From an uncultured Caulobacter sp. (GTDB taxonomy: Bacteria; Pseudomonadota; Alphaproteobacteria; Caulobacterales; Caulobacteraceae), in contig CALALX010000121.1 of the NCBI GenBank assembly GCA_937925635.1, positions 20,680-84,679 of the forward strand: 64,000 bases of DNA, written 5' to 3'. Positions 40,920 to 50,288 of this stretch are shown here, piece after piece; position 1 is the stretch's first letter; the number at the start of each line of letters is the position of its first letter. Position numbers and translations under genes: made by a program. The notes under the pieces are model-generated. The model did no database searches and was not told the DNA's origin. It saw nothing but the letters and a program-made list of their open reading frames with translations.

Positions 40920-42986
40920 GTGAAGCCGCTTTTCCGCTCAATTTGCCTCGTCGTCGCGACGGCCGCCCTCGTGGGCGGCGCCATCGCGACCCCGAGCTTC
41001 GCCCGACAGGCCGGCGCGCCCGCGACATCCGGCGCGCCGCGTCCCCCTACCGCCGAAGAGTACGGCCGCGAACCGGCGATCCAGGGCGTCTCCCTGTCGC
41101 CGGACGGCAAGTACATCGCCGCGATCGTGTCCGCCCCCGGCCAGGACAATCAGATCGCCGTCTGGAACACGGCGAACACCAGCGCCGCGCCGTCGCGAAT
41201 CGGCTGCGGGCCGCGCAACACCTGCATGAGCGTGAGCTTCCTCAAGTCCGACAGGCTCGCGGTGCAGGTGCGCCAGACCTACACCGAGGGCATCAGGAAG
41301 ACTCACCTCTTCCGCCTGATGATCACCGACCTCACCGGCAGCCAGTGGCGCAACGCCGAGGGCGGCACCGATCAATCGGTCTTCGCCAACGCGGAGGTCA
41401 TCGACACCTTGCCGAAGGACCCGCAGAACATCCTGATCACGGTCTACGGGCGCACTTCGGCCAACGGCTCGTTCATTCCCGATGGCGGCACCTACAAGCT
41501 GAACATCTACACCGGTCAGCGCCAGAAGGTCCGCGTCAACTCGGACAAATACTTCAACGAGCAATGGGACCTGAGCCGCGAGGTTCGCGCCCGCCAGTCG
41601 CTCGAGTTCGAGGGCGGCAACGCCTACTTCGTCCAGTGGATCCGCGAGGCCAACGGCCAGTGGAAGGAACACTTCCGCTGGTATCCGAAGGACCGCGAGG
41701 AGGCCGACATCGTCGGATTCACGACCGATCCCAACATCGTCTACGTCGCGACCAACAAGGGCCGCGACAAGGTCGGGATCTTTGAATACGACATCGCCGC
41801 CCGCCAGCTGAAGGACCTGGTCTTCGAGACCAAGTTCTTCGACGCCGGCACGGTGATCGAGTCGACCAGCGCCCGCGACGAGGGCGCGCTCCTCGGCTTC
41901 AGCTACCGCGCCGAGACCACCAAGATCTATTGGACCGACCCCGAGATCGACGCCCTGGTGAAGGGCGCCCGCAAGGCGCTGGGCGTCACCACCGTGCCCG
42001 TCCAATGGACGGACATCGCTACTGGCGAGAAGGGTCGGTTCAGCACGCCCGATGGCTTCGACGTGAACCTTTCGGACATCTCCGATGACCGGAAGATCGC
42101 CATCGTCACCAAGAGCGGGCCCAGCCAGCCGACCGAGTACTACATGCTCTCCGAGGGCAAGCTCACGTTGCTGGGCCGCGCCCGTCCGTGGATCGACGGT
42201 CGCGCGCTCGGCGACATGCGACTGGTTCAGTTCGCGGCGCGTGACGGCCTGATGGTTCCGGCCCTCCTGACCACGCCCAAGAAGGAGCTCTATGGCGCCG
42301 GCCCCTATCCCACGATCGTGGTTCCCCACGGGGGCCCGTGGGCGCGGGACAACATGAACTGGGACTTCTCCGGCTGGGTCCAGTACTTCGCCGCCCACGG
42401 CTACGCGGTCATCCAGCCGCAGTACCGTGGCTCGCGCGGCTGGGGTCAGCGCCTGTGGCGCGCCGGCGACGCCGAGTGGGGCCAGAAGATGCAGGACGAC
42501 AAGGACGACGCCGCCAAATGGCTGATCGCCCAGGGCATCGCCGCTCCGGACCGCATCGCCATGCACGGCTATTCCTACGGCGGCTACGCGGCCATGGCGG
42601 CCTCGGTGCGTCCGGGCGGCATCTACCAATGCGCGGTCGCTGGAGCCGGCGTCGCGTCGCTGGAGAAATTCCGCACCCAGGCGTTGGGCAACCGCATCCA
42701 GCGGGAATACCAGCGTCCGTCGCTGGCCGGCATGTCGCCGGTCGAGCACTTCGACGAGGTGTCGATCCCGGTCTTCCTCTACCACGGTGACCGCGACACC
42801 AACGTTCCGATCGAGGAATCGGAGCGCTTCTACAACGGCCTGAGGAGCGCCGGTAAAACGGTGAAGTTCCTGCCGATCCCGGACATGGGCCACGAGGCGA
42901 ACAAGTGGGGACCGGGCGATATCACGGCGGTGCTCACGGCCGTCGAGACCTATCTGCGGACCGAGTGCGGGCCGGGCGGCCTCTAG
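40920..42986 (+). CDS. S9 family peptidase (acylaminoacyl/dipeptidyl peptidase-like)
   Basis: This 688-residue exported serine peptidase has a signal peptide (AIATPSFARQ, near residue 29), a propeller-like region starting with IQGVSLSPDGKYIAAIVS and a C-terminal alpha/beta hydrolase. Catalytic residues: Ser552 in MHGYSYGGYAAMAA, Asp in YHGDRDTNVPIEES and His in MGHEANKWG. HGGPWARDNMNWD is the oxyanion-loop region of S9C enzymes. It would cut peptides in the periplasm and probably works with the divergent TonB receptor. An intrinsic terminator follows. Confidence 0.9.
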   Translation: MKPLFRSICLVVATAALVGGAIATPSFARQAGAPATSGAPRPPTAEEYGREPAIQGVSLSPDGKYIAAIVSAPGQDNQIAVWNTANTSAAPSRIGCGPRNTCMSVSFLKSDRLAVQVRQTYTEGIRKTHLFRLMITDLTGSQWRNAEGGTDQSVFANAEVIDTLPKDPQNILITVYGRTSANGSFIPDGGTYKLNIYTGQRQKVRVNSDKYFNEQWDLSREVRARQSLEFEGGNAYFVQWIREANGQWKEHFRWYPKDREEADIVGFTTDPNIVYVATNKGRDKVGIFEYDIAARQLKDLVFETKFFDAGTVIESTSARDEGALLGFSYRAETTKIYWTDPEIDALVKGARKALGVTTVPVQWTDIATGEKGRFSTPDGFDVNLSDISDDRKIAIVTKSGPSQPTEYYMLSEGKLTLLGRARPWIDGRALGDMRLVQFAARDGLMVPALLTTPKKELYGAGPYPTIVVPHGGPWARDNMNWDFSGWVQYFAAHGYAVIQPQYRGSRGWGQRLWRAGDAEWGQKMQDDKDDAAKWLIAQGIAAPDRIAMHGYSYGGYAAMAASVRPGGIYQCAVAGAGVASLEKFRTQALGNRIQREYQRPSLAGMSPVEHFDEVSIPVFLYHGDRDTNVPIEESERFYNGLRSAGKTVKFLPIPDMGHEANKWGPGDITAVLTAVETYLRTECGPGGL

Positions 42987-43011
42987 GCCCGGTCGACTTC
43001 GATCAACGACG

Positions 43012-43051
43012 GAAGGGCGCGGGACCGGAAGGCTCCGCGCCCTTCTTCGTT
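43012..43051 (+). terminator. Terminator of the S9 peptidase gene
   Basis: Perfect 11-bp arms gaagggcgcgg (43012-43022) and ccgcgcccttc (43035-43045) are followed by ttcgttt. The hairpin fills the gap before the convergent retropepsin-like gene stop at 43052. Confidence 0.75.
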
Positions 43052-44089
43052 TCAGCCGGCGGTGTTGACCGTGCGCGCGAACTGGCTGGAGCGGAACACG
43101 ACGTGCCGCTTGGCGAAGTTCATCTCGATCGAGTCGAAGTGACGCATCACATCGACGCCGATGAGCAGGGCCGGCGTCTTGTCCAGGCCCCAGATCCGGA
43201 AGGTGTGCAGGTCGGCGAACACGCAGGTGAGATTGCCCAGCTTCACGCCGCCCAGGCGCAGCGGCGGCACGGTCGACAACTCGCCGGCGACCAACTGGCC
43301 GGTGGCGCTGACCAGCTCGACCTGCTGCAGCCGCTCCGCCAGGATGCCCTGCCGATTGCCCAGCGCGCGGCGCAGCGCGGTATTGCCGACGGTGTTCTCC
43401 GCGCCGGAGTCGAGGAAGGCGGTCAAGGCCACGCCGCCGATCTCGGCGTCGACGATGGTCAGCTGGCCGAACCGGTGGCGGGCGGGGACGATGACGGCCT
43501 CCGGCCCCTCCGGCGCGATCCGGGTGTCCTTGCCTCGGGTCACCTGGACCGGGTCGGCGCCGGTGGCGAGGGAGAAGCGCTGGTTCTTGAAGTCCAGCGT
43601 GGCGCGGCGATGGGCCAGGACATCCACCCCGAGCAGGCCGTCGGCGGCGAGGAAGCGCCGTGGCAGCACAGGCATCCTCACCCGGCGGGACAGCAGGCCG
43701 CCGATGGCCAGCGCCTTCACCGTCACCGTGGTCGAGGGCAGCGCCCCGGCGATGCCGTGGACGATGGTCTGGCCGCTGGCGACCAGGCCGAGCGCGTCGG
43801 CGACCTCGGTCGAGAGCACCGACCGGTTGGCGCCGGTGTCGACCACGAAGCGGTAGGGGCCCGTGCCGTCGACCATGGTCTCGACCGTCATGCGCCGCAC
43901 GGCGTCAAAGCCGGTGCGCACGGCGCCATCGGCTTCCGGCTGGCCCGCGTCGGACGGCGGCGGCGGCGGCAGGTCGGCGCTCGTCAGGTTCACCTGGACC
44001 AGGGACCGGCCCGGCCCGGCGGCGCAGGCGGCCAGGGGCGCGGCGGCAAGGCCCGCCAGCAGGGCGCGGCGGCTGAACGGTGGCATCAT
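43052..44089 (-). CDS. Double retropepsin-like aspartic protease, putative lipoprotein
   Basis: This 345-residue protein has two retropepsin-like halves in one chain. The first active-site motif is RFVVDTGANRSVLS (Asp84) and the second is TAFLDSGAENTVGN (Asp227); flap-like and ILG-type strands (DGLLGVDVL and LLIGVDVMRHFDSIE) follow each. The N-terminus FSRRALLAGLAAAPLAACA has a twin-Arg start and a lipobox AAC at residue 22, so it is probably membrane-anchored in the periplasm. The duplicated layout mimics a pepsin pseudodimer. ATG at 44086 is an alternative start. The substrate is unknown. Confidence 0.83.
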   Translation of the reverse strand: MMPPFSRRALLAGLAAAPLAACAAGPGRSLVQVNLTSADLPPPPPSDAGQPEADGAVRTGFDAVRRMTVETMVDGTGPYRFVVDTGANRSVLSTEVADALGLVASGQTIVHGIAGALPSTTVTVKALAIGGLLSRRVRMPVLPRRFLAADGLLGVDVLAHRRATLDFKNQRFSLATGADPVQVTRGKDTRIAPEGPEAVIVPARHRFGQLTIVDAEIGGVALTAFLDSGAENTVGNTALRRALGNRQGILAERLQQVELVSATGQLVAGELSTVPPLRLGGVKLGNLTCVFADLHTFRIWGLDKTPALLIGVDVMRHFDSIEMNFAKRHVVFRSSQFARTVNTAG

Positions 44090-44233
44090 GACGTTCCCCT
44101 CCCGCCGAACGCGGATCTTGTTCCCCTAGAGGTACGCGACGGGCCGGGGGACGCAAGGGGCGCGCGGCGATGGCGGTTGCATCCGGGCCGCGCCCTTCGT
44201 AGCCATGGTCCTCGTCATGCGAGGAGCCAAACC

Positions 44234-45022
44234 ATGACCGTCGCCGTCATCCGGACCAAGCCCGACACCCTGAACGCCGAGGTGCGGCGGTTCGCCCAGG
44301 CGCCGCTGCGGCGGACGGCTTTTCTCAACAGCGTGCCCAAGTGCGGCACGCACCTGCTGCGCAACATCGTGCGCATGTTCGTGCCGGTCGAGCAGCACTA
44401 CGATCGCGAGTTCATCCAGATCCAGAATCTGGAGCAGCACAGGGCCGGGCTCGACCCGCGCCGGCCCGCGTTCAGCACCGGGCATCTGGTCTACGCCGAC
44501 ATAGCGGCCCTGACGACGCAACACGCGCGGCAGGTCGTGCTGGTTCGCGACCCGTACGACTACGTGCTGTCGCGGGCGCGCTTCATCTTTTCCGACGAGT
44601 TCCAGAACCCCTTGATGGAGCCGCTCAAGAAGGCCGGCACCGTCGAGCAGGTGATCAACTTCATGATCTTCGGCGTGCCGGCCAAGGCGCCGGGCGTGCG
44701 GGAGATCTTCACCGCCCACGCCGTGGCCTGGATGCACACTGGCGTCACCCTGGTGCGGTACGAAGACATCGTTCGCGAGCTCAAGCGGCTGGATACGGAC
44801 GAGGCCGAGGCCTTCTTCCGCGGCCTGCTCGACGCGTTCGGCATCGACCTGCCCGGCGACTGGCGGGCGCGAGTGCTGGCGGGATCGGACCGCAAGCACA
44901 GCGCCACCGACAGCGCCGGCCTGTCCGGCGTGCCGACGTTCCCGAAGGCCCTGAGCGAGGGTCAGAAGGCGCTGGTCGACTTCGCCGCGCCCGGCTTGCG
45001 GAGCCTGCTCGGCTACGGCTGA
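44234..45022 (+). CDS. Sulfotransferase-domain protein
   Basis: This 262-residue soluble protein has a sulfotransferase fold: PAPS loop AFLNSVPKCGTHLLRNIV, the 3'-phosphate motif VVLVRDPYDYVLSRARF and VTLVRYEDIVREL. The C-terminal KHSATDSAGLSGVP and LVDFAAPGLRSLLGYG fit the family end. ATG 44234 follows GAGGAG; a much longer open frame upstream is shadow of the retropepsin gene. It is separate in sequence from the TPR-sulfotransferase at 35912. The acceptor is unknown. Confidence 0.85.
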   Translation: MTVAVIRTKPDTLNAEVRRFAQAPLRRTAFLNSVPKCGTHLLRNIVRMFVPVEQHYDREFIQIQNLEQHRAGLDPRRPAFSTGHLVYADIAALTTQHARQVVLVRDPYDYVLSRARFIFSDEFQNPLMEPLKKAGTVEQVINFMIFGVPAKAPGVREIFTAHAVAWMHTGVTLVRYEDIVRELKRLDTDEAEAFFRGLLDAFGIDLPGDWRARVLAGSDRKHSATDSAGLSGVPTFPKALSEGQKALVDFAAPGLRSLLGYG

Positions 45023-45178
45023 GACGCAGGGCCAAGCCCCCTCCCCCCACGAGTCATCCCCGGCCCATGCGCGATGAGCGGTAGCGCCACGGCGCAGCAT
45101 GGCGCGCGTGCAATGGGCCGTCCGCCGTGTTCAGGGGTCCTCGCGAGGGGTGCGAGGATGACGGCGCGGGCGGTCATC

Positions 45179-45214
45179 CAAAAGAAAAGGCGGCGGAGCC
45201 GAAGCTCCGCCGCC
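45179..45214 (-). terminator. Rho-independent terminator of TonB receptor 2
   Basis: On the reverse strand the stem GGCGGCGGAGC/GCTCCGCCGCC is closed by a TTCG tetraloop and followed by TTTTCTTTTGG. It lies 26 bases past the receptor stop and closely matches the terminator of receptor 1. Confidence 0.88.
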
Positions 45215-45239
45215 CAATCTTTTTCAGCTCAGGCTGCGT

Positions 45240-48200
45240 TTAGAAGCGCAGCTTGATGCCGCCGAACACCCGGCGACCCACCACGTCGTAGGTCGACGGA
45301 TCGGTGCCCGACTGGACGTTCGGTTCGTAGACCTGCGGAGCTTCGTCGAACAGGTTGTTCACGCCGAGGCGGAACGACACGTTGTCCGAGAAGCCCCACT
45401 CGCCGGCGACGTCCCAGTACCACATCGAGTCCGGACCGGTGAACTTCTCACCCGGGAACTCGATTTCGAGACGGTTGCGCATCTCGCCGATGTAGCGGCC
45501 GCGGGCCGAGAAGCTGAAGTCGCCCACGTCCCACGTCGTGGTGATGGTGGACTTCCACTCCGGATAGCTCGTGCCGAGGCCGGCGCCGAAGTACGAAGCC
45601 GTACCGGCGAAGTCGAGTTCCGGCACGCCGGAGATCGGGTCCTGTTGCTTGAACTCCATCAGGTAGCTGATGAGGGCGTTCACGCGGACCGTGCCCCAAT
45701 TGTCGAGACCCAGCCATTCCATGTCGAAGCCATAGTCGACTTGGAAGTCGATACCGCTGGCCTGCTGATGGCCGCCGTTGTCGGCCTGGAAGTTCCCGTA
45801 GCCCGTCGCCGGGTTGTAGATCCAGAGGATGTCGCCGCCGACGCGGAGGATGCCGTCACAGTTGACGTCAGCCGCGCTGTAGGTCGGGTTCGTGCCGTAG
45901 TAGTTGTAGCACGCCGCGACGATCTGGTTCGGGGTCGGGGTCAGGATCGCGTCGTCGATCTTGATGTTCCAGTAGTCGACCGTGCCGCGCAGGCGGCCCA
46001 GCCACTGGTTGTCAGAGCTCGACTGCCAGGCCAGACCGAAGGTCAGGGTCGTGCCCTGTTCCGGATCGAGCGCCGGGTTGCCGTCGAGGTCGACGCCGAT
46101 CTGGCTGCCCGGGGTCTGCACGAAGCTGGCGATGGCGCCGGCCGAGATGCCGCCGTTGAAGCCGCCCGTCTGGCAGAGGGTGGTCATCTGGGCCGCGTTC
46201 GGGCCGGTCCGGGCGGCCGTCGTGACGGAGCAGGGATCGAAGTACTGCGGAGCCGAGCCGCCGCCGGAGAACAGTTCCGAGAAGTTCGGCTCGCGGACCG
46301 AGCGCTGGTAGGACGCGCGCAGACGAATCTCGTCCACAACGGCCCAGTTCAGCTCGATCTTGTACGACGGAGAGCCGCGCGAGGAGCGCGAGACGCCGCT
46401 GATGCGGTCCTCAAACTCCGACCAGCTGTAGCGGTAGCCGAGCGACAGGTCGATCGACTGCGCGAACGGCGCGTCCTTCACCAGCGGGATGAGCGCTTCG
46501 GAGAAGATGTCGTAGAAGGCGTTGGTGCCGGAGTCGGGGTTCTGGTTGTTGAAGCCCGAGATCGGACCCGCGGCCGCGCCCGGATCGAACAGGTAGTCGA
46601 AGCCACGGTATTCGCCGCCGAACACGACTTCGACGGTGCCGGCCGCGGTGTCGAACACCGGACCCGTGACGTAGCCCTGAGCGATCTGCTGCGTCATGGT
46701 CGTCGACAGCGTGGTCGAGACGGCCAGGTACTCGCGGCATTCGGCCGAGATCGGCTGACGACCGAAGATGTTGAAGCCGCCGGCGCAGATGCTCTGACCA
46801 CCGTCGTTGATACCGCCAGGAGCGCTTTCGAGCAGGTTTTGCAGCTTCTGGGTGTCGAGGTTGCCGGTCTGCGTTTGGTCGATTTCAGTCCGACCTTCCG
46901 AAACGTAGGCTTCCATCGACCAGCCGGTGTCGCCCAGCGGGGCGCGCATGCCCGCCATGAACTGGACCACGGTGTTCTCGTAGACCGACTGGCGCAGGCC
47001 GAGGTCCAGCGTGCGCTGACGCATGCGGAAGGCTTCGGTCGCGCCCGCGCCGGCCAGCGCAGGGTCGTCGCCGACCCGCGAACCGAGCACGTTGGCCTTG
47101 AAAGCCGCCGGCACGAAGAAGTTGTCGTACGGAACGACGATCTGCTGCGCGATCTGCGAACCGCAGGTGACGAGCGACGACGAAACGTTGTTCGAGGCGG
47201 CGTCACAGGGGTTGCGCGTATTGACCGTCGGGAACGGGGTCGGCGCCAGCGCGGTGGTCGAGTTGTACTCGGTCCAGCCGACTTGCGAGAAGAACTCGAC
47301 GCCGTTGTCCAGCTCGTAGTTGAGCTTCGACAGGAACGAGTAGCGGTCCATCGGCAGGACCAGGATGTTCACGTAGTCGAAGTTGTAGCTGTACAGGTCG
47401 GGGTACAGGGCCTGGTTGACCGTACCGTCGATCGGATACTTGTAGTTCACAACATCGAAGGCGCTGTTGAAGATACCCTTGTAGAACAGGGTGCCGTCCA
47501 TGTTGAAGCCGTAGAAGCCCGACGACTGGGTGACGTTGGTCGAACCGACCGCGGTCTGCAGCGAGGCGAGCGACGGCGCGTTGGTGCCGGCCCAGAAGAA
47601 GGCGCCTTCCGGCAGGAAGGACGTGGTCGAGGTGGCGTTCTGCGAGAACGGACGCTGCGACTTGATCAGGCCTTCGCGGTAGGACCGGTCGAAGGCGAGC
47701 ACCGCGTTGCCCTTGCCGTCGGCGAAGTTGCCGCCGAGAACCGCCGAAATCTGGTACTCTTCAGCGTCCCAGTACTCGGTGCTGTTGGAGTAGTTGACGC
47801 GAAGATCGAGGCCCTCGAAGTCCTTCTTCAGCTTCAGGTTCACCGCGCCGGCGATGGCGTCGGCGCCGTAGGTCGCGCCCGCGCCGCCGGTGATGACTTC
47901 GATCGAGTCGATCAGGGCCTGCGGAATGGTGTTCAGGTCGACCGTCAGGTTGTTGGCCGACACCATCGGACGACGACCGTCGACGAGGACGATGTTCCGG
48001 TTGGCGCCGAAGCCGCGAAGGTCGACGTTCGACTGACCGCCGTTGCCGGGGTTGTTCGATGTCGTCGTACCCGCCGGGTTAACCTGCGGCAGCGTGTTCA
48101 GGTAGGTGTCGAGCGTGACGTCGGCGTTGGCGACGGCCTGATCGCCGGTGACGGTCGCGATCGGGCTGTTGGCGACGTAGTCCTGGCGCGCGATGCGCGA

Positions 48201-48335
48201 GCCAGTGATGACGACGGCTTCGACTTCCGTCTCTTCCTGCGCGAACGCGGGACTCGCCGTCGCGAAAGCGGCGAGCGCCGTTCCGCAGATCATGGTGGAC
48301 GCCAGCAGGCGGCCGCGCGTGGTTTGGAGCCTCAA
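45240..48335 (-). CDS. TonB-dependent outer membrane receptor 2
   Basis: This 1031-residue receptor has a signal peptide (ATASPAFAQEE), a TonB-box region VEAVVITGSRIARQDYVA, a plug with NVDLRGFGANRNIVLVDGRR and SIEVITGGAGATYGADAIAGAVNLKLK, and a long barrel ending in VFGGIKLRF. The start codon is TTG at 48335, supported by GGAGGG seven bases upstream; no ATG or GTG fits better. It is related to receptor 1 in layout but not closely in sequence. An imperfect palindrome upstream (48472-48487) may be an operator. The substrate is unknown; a flanking sulfotransferase and opp genes suggest peptides or sulfated glycans, weakly. Confidence 0.92.
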   Translation of the reverse strand: MRLQTTRGRLLASTMICGTALAAFATASPAFAQEETEVEAVVITGSRIARQDYVANSPIATVTGDQAVANADVTLDTYLNTLPQVNPAGTTTSNNPGNGGQSNVDLRGFGANRNIVLVDGRRPMVSANNLTVDLNTIPQALIDSIEVITGGAGATYGADAIAGAVNLKLKKDFEGLDLRVNYSNSTEYWDAEEYQISAVLGGNFADGKGNAVLAFDRSYREGLIKSQRPFSQNATSTTSFLPEGAFFWAGTNAPSLASLQTAVGSTNVTQSSGFYGFNMDGTLFYKGIFNSAFDVVNYKYPIDGTVNQALYPDLYSYNFDYVNILVLPMDRYSFLSKLNYELDNGVEFFSQVGWTEYNSTTALAPTPFPTVNTRNPCDAASNNVSSSLVTCGSQIAQQIVVPYDNFFVPAAFKANVLGSRVGDDPALAGAGATEAFRMRQRTLDLGLRQSVYENTVVQFMAGMRAPLGDTGWSMEAYVSEGRTEIDQTQTGNLDTQKLQNLLESAPGGINDGGQSICAGGFNIFGRQPISAECREYLAVSTTLSTTMTQQIAQGYVTGPVFDTAAGTVEVVFGGEYRGFDYLFDPGAAAGPISGFNNQNPDSGTNAFYDIFSEALIPLVKDAPFAQSIDLSLGYRYSWSEFEDRISGVSRSSRGSPSYKIELNWAVVDEIRLRASYQRSVREPNFSELFSGGGSAPQYFDPCSVTTAARTGPNAAQMTTLCQTGGFNGGISAGAIASFVQTPGSQIGVDLDGNPALDPEQGTTLTFGLAWQSSSDNQWLGRLRGTVDYWNIKIDDAILTPTPNQIVAACYNYYGTNPTYSAADVNCDGILRVGGDILWIYNPATGYGNFQADNGGHQQASGIDFQVDYGFDMEWLGLDNWGTVRVNALISYLMEFKQQDPISGVPELDFAGTASYFGAGLGTSYPEWKSTITTTWDVGDFSFSARGRYIGEMRNRLEIEFPGEKFTGPDSMWYWDVAGEWGFSDNVSFRLGVNNLFDEAPQVYEPNVQSGTDPSTYDVVGRRVFGGIKLRF

Positions 48336-48632
48336 GTTATTTCCCTCCGGATCAGCGCGTCCCGGAATCTCCGGAAGCGCCCCCTCTTAGTCTGGACGAA
48401 ATGAACCCGGGCGCTTGGCGCACCCGGTTAGCATCGATCCTTGCGCTTGGGTCGAACAGCGGTCAACGACCATTACGGGGCCGTAATTAGAACGACGCAA
48501 GATTGTCGCACTTTGGCAACAGCGTGTTCGCGCTGAGGCAATTGCGGCGCCGATCGCCCCTCGCGGGAGCCCAGACGCGGAAAGCCGTCCCCGATTCGCC
48601 GGTTGCGCGGAATAACGCCGCTTGGGCCGAAT
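48336..48632. other. 297-bp intergenic region upstream of TonB receptor 2
   Basis: No gene is visible. It holds the receptor promoter and the downstream end of oppA. The palindrome ATTACGG-GG-CCGTAAT at 48472-48487 is the one clear structure. Confidence 0.4.
48472..48487. promoter_or_regulatory. Palindromic operator candidate upstream of TonB receptor 2
   Basis: Perfect 7-bp arms attacgg (48472-48478) and ccgtaat (48481-48487) with a two-base spacer lie 137-152 bases upstream of the receptor TTG start. It could bind a dimeric regulator. Confidence 0.35.
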
Positions 48633-50288
48633 CTACTTCACGCAAAGCCAACGGGTCCGGTGGTGGTCGACGAGGTTGTCGACCCAGCCGGTCACGCGTG
48701 GGTTCACCAGGTTCTTGTTGATGTAGAAGTAGACGGGGGCGATCGGCGCGTCCTCGAGCATCATGTGCTCGGCCTCGGCCATGTAGTCGGCGCGTTTCGC
48801 GGGATCCGGCTCATTGTCCGCCTTGGCCATCAGCGCGTCGTAGGCGGGGTTGTTGTAGTCGCCGTAGTTCTGTGGCCCGTACCACGACCGCTGCAAATCC
48901 AGGAAACTGGTCGCGTCGTTGTAGTCCGCCACCCAGGCGGCGTCGGCGACCTGGAACGAGCGCGCGCGGTAGTCCGCGTAGGCGATCTGGGTTTCCTGCT
49001 GGGCCAGGGTGACCTTCACGCCGATCGCCTTCCAGTCGGCCTGGACCGCCGGCATGTAGAGCATCGGATCGGGCGTGTTGCGGTGCTTGATCTCAAGCTT
49101 CAGCGGCCGATTCGGGCCGTATCCGGCCGCCGCCAGCAGCTTGCGCGCCTCCGCCTGGCGCCGCTCGAGCGGCCAGTCGAACCAGTAGGGCGGCTTCACG
49201 GGGCGATAGTTGGCGACCCCGGGCGGGACCATGGTCTTCGCCGGCTGCTGACCGCCGCGGAACAGCTTGTAGGTGATGAACTCGCGGTCGATGGACATCG
49301 CCAGGGCCTGGCGCACGCGCCGGTCGCGGAACGGCGGGTAGCCGGTCTTGGGGCCGTTGTTGAAGGCGATGTAGGTCGTGCCCAGATAGGTGTTCGTCCG
49401 CACGTAGCCGGGCAGCTTCGTGCGCAGGAAGGCGATCCGGTTGGACTGGATGTCGGTGTTGATGTCGAGCTCGCCGCGCTGGACGCGCCGCTCCGCCGAG
49501 ATCGAATCGGTCGTCGGGTAGTAGCGGATTTCGTCGACGCACAGCTTGTCCGCGTCCCAGAAGCGCGGATTGCGGACCGCCTTCACATAGTCCCCGAGCT
49601 TCCAGTCGGCGAGCAGATACGGGCCATTGCTAACGATCTTGCCCGGCCGGATCCATGACGCGCCCTCGCGGAGCACGACATGCTTGGGCACGGGATAGAG
49701 GACGTGGTGCTTGGTCAGTTCAGGCAGGTAGGCCGCCGGATGTTCGACCTGGATCTCCAGGGTGCGGGCGTCAACCGCGCGCACGCCGAGGGTCTCCAGC
49801 GGCGCCTTGCCCTCATTGATCGGCTGGGCGCCCTTGATGAAGAAAAGAAGCGCCGCGTATTCGGACGCCGTCTTCGGATCCAGCACCCGCCGCAGCGAAA
49901 AGACGAAGTCGTCGGCGGTCACCGGAACGCCGTCGGACCAATAGGATTCCCGCAGGTGGAAGGTCCAGGTCAGGCCATCGGCGCTGACTTCCCATCGCTC
50001 CGCCACGCCGGGAATCGTTGAGCCGTCCGCCGCCGACTGGGTCAGGCCCATGAACATGTCACTCTGAATGCGGTCTTCCCAGGTGCCGGTCGAGGTGTGC
50101 GGATCGAGCGTCGCCGGCTCGGTCGTGTTGCCGATCATCAGGCAGACCTTGCCCTCCGGACAGGGCGCGCGGGACGGGCCCTTGGAGCAGCTCGCCAACG
50201 CCAGCACGGCGAGACTCGCCACGAAGACGTTGCGCAGAACGCTAGGGGCGCCTTCTATGGCGATCTGTCGGTTTCGGGAGTCGCCCAT
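48633..50288 (-). CDS. oppA: Oligopeptide ABC transporter substrate-binding lipoprotein
   Basis: This 551-residue periplasmic binding protein (SBP_bac_5 family) captures peptides for an ABC importer. A lipoprotein signal ends in LAVLALASC; family strands follow: TEPATLDPHTSTGTWEDRI, PGVAERWEVSADGLTWTFHLRE and SDGVPVTADDFVFSLRRVLDP. RQALAMSIDREFI is the typical hinge helix. The ATG at 50288 gives a 25-residue n-region and overlaps the divergent ATG at 50287; GGACGAG lies upstream. On the reverse strand it is downstream of oppB-oppC, but an inverted gene separates them. Confidence 0.88.
   Translation of the reverse strand: MGDSRNRQIAIEGAPSVLRNVFVASLAVLALASCSKGPSRAPCPEGKVCLMIGNTTEPATLDPHTSTGTWEDRIQSDMFMGLTQSAADGSTIPGVAERWEVSADGLTWTFHLRESYWSDGVPVTADDFVFSLRRVLDPKTASEYAALLFFIKGAQPINEGKAPLETLGVRAVDARTLEIQVEHPAAYLPELTKHHVLYPVPKHVVLREGASWIRPGKIVSNGPYLLADWKLGDYVKAVRNPRFWDADKLCVDEIRYYPTTDSISAERRVQRGELDINTDIQSNRIAFLRTKLPGYVRTNTYLGTTYIAFNNGPKTGYPPFRDRRVRQALAMSIDREFITYKLFRGGQQPAKTMVPPGVANYRPVKPPYWFDWPLERRQAEARKLLAAAGYGPNRPLKLEIKHRNTPDPMLYMPAVQADWKAIGVKVTLAQQETQIAYADYRARSFQVADAAWVADYNDATSFLDLQRSWYGPQNYGDYNNPAYDALMAKADNEPDPAKRADYMAEAEHMMLEDAPIAPVYFYINKNLVNPRVTGWVDNLVDHHRTRWLCVK

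Noticed and set aside
45023..45178. A degenerate palindromic repeat (gtcatcc near 45053 and ggatgac near 45154)
   Set aside because: The arms are only 7 bp and about 100 bases apart, so chance cannot be excluded without a genome-wide search.
45645..48404. A 919-residue open frame antisense to TonB receptor 2
   Set aside because: Same reason as the previous case; the receptor on the other strand has clear plug and barrel motifs.
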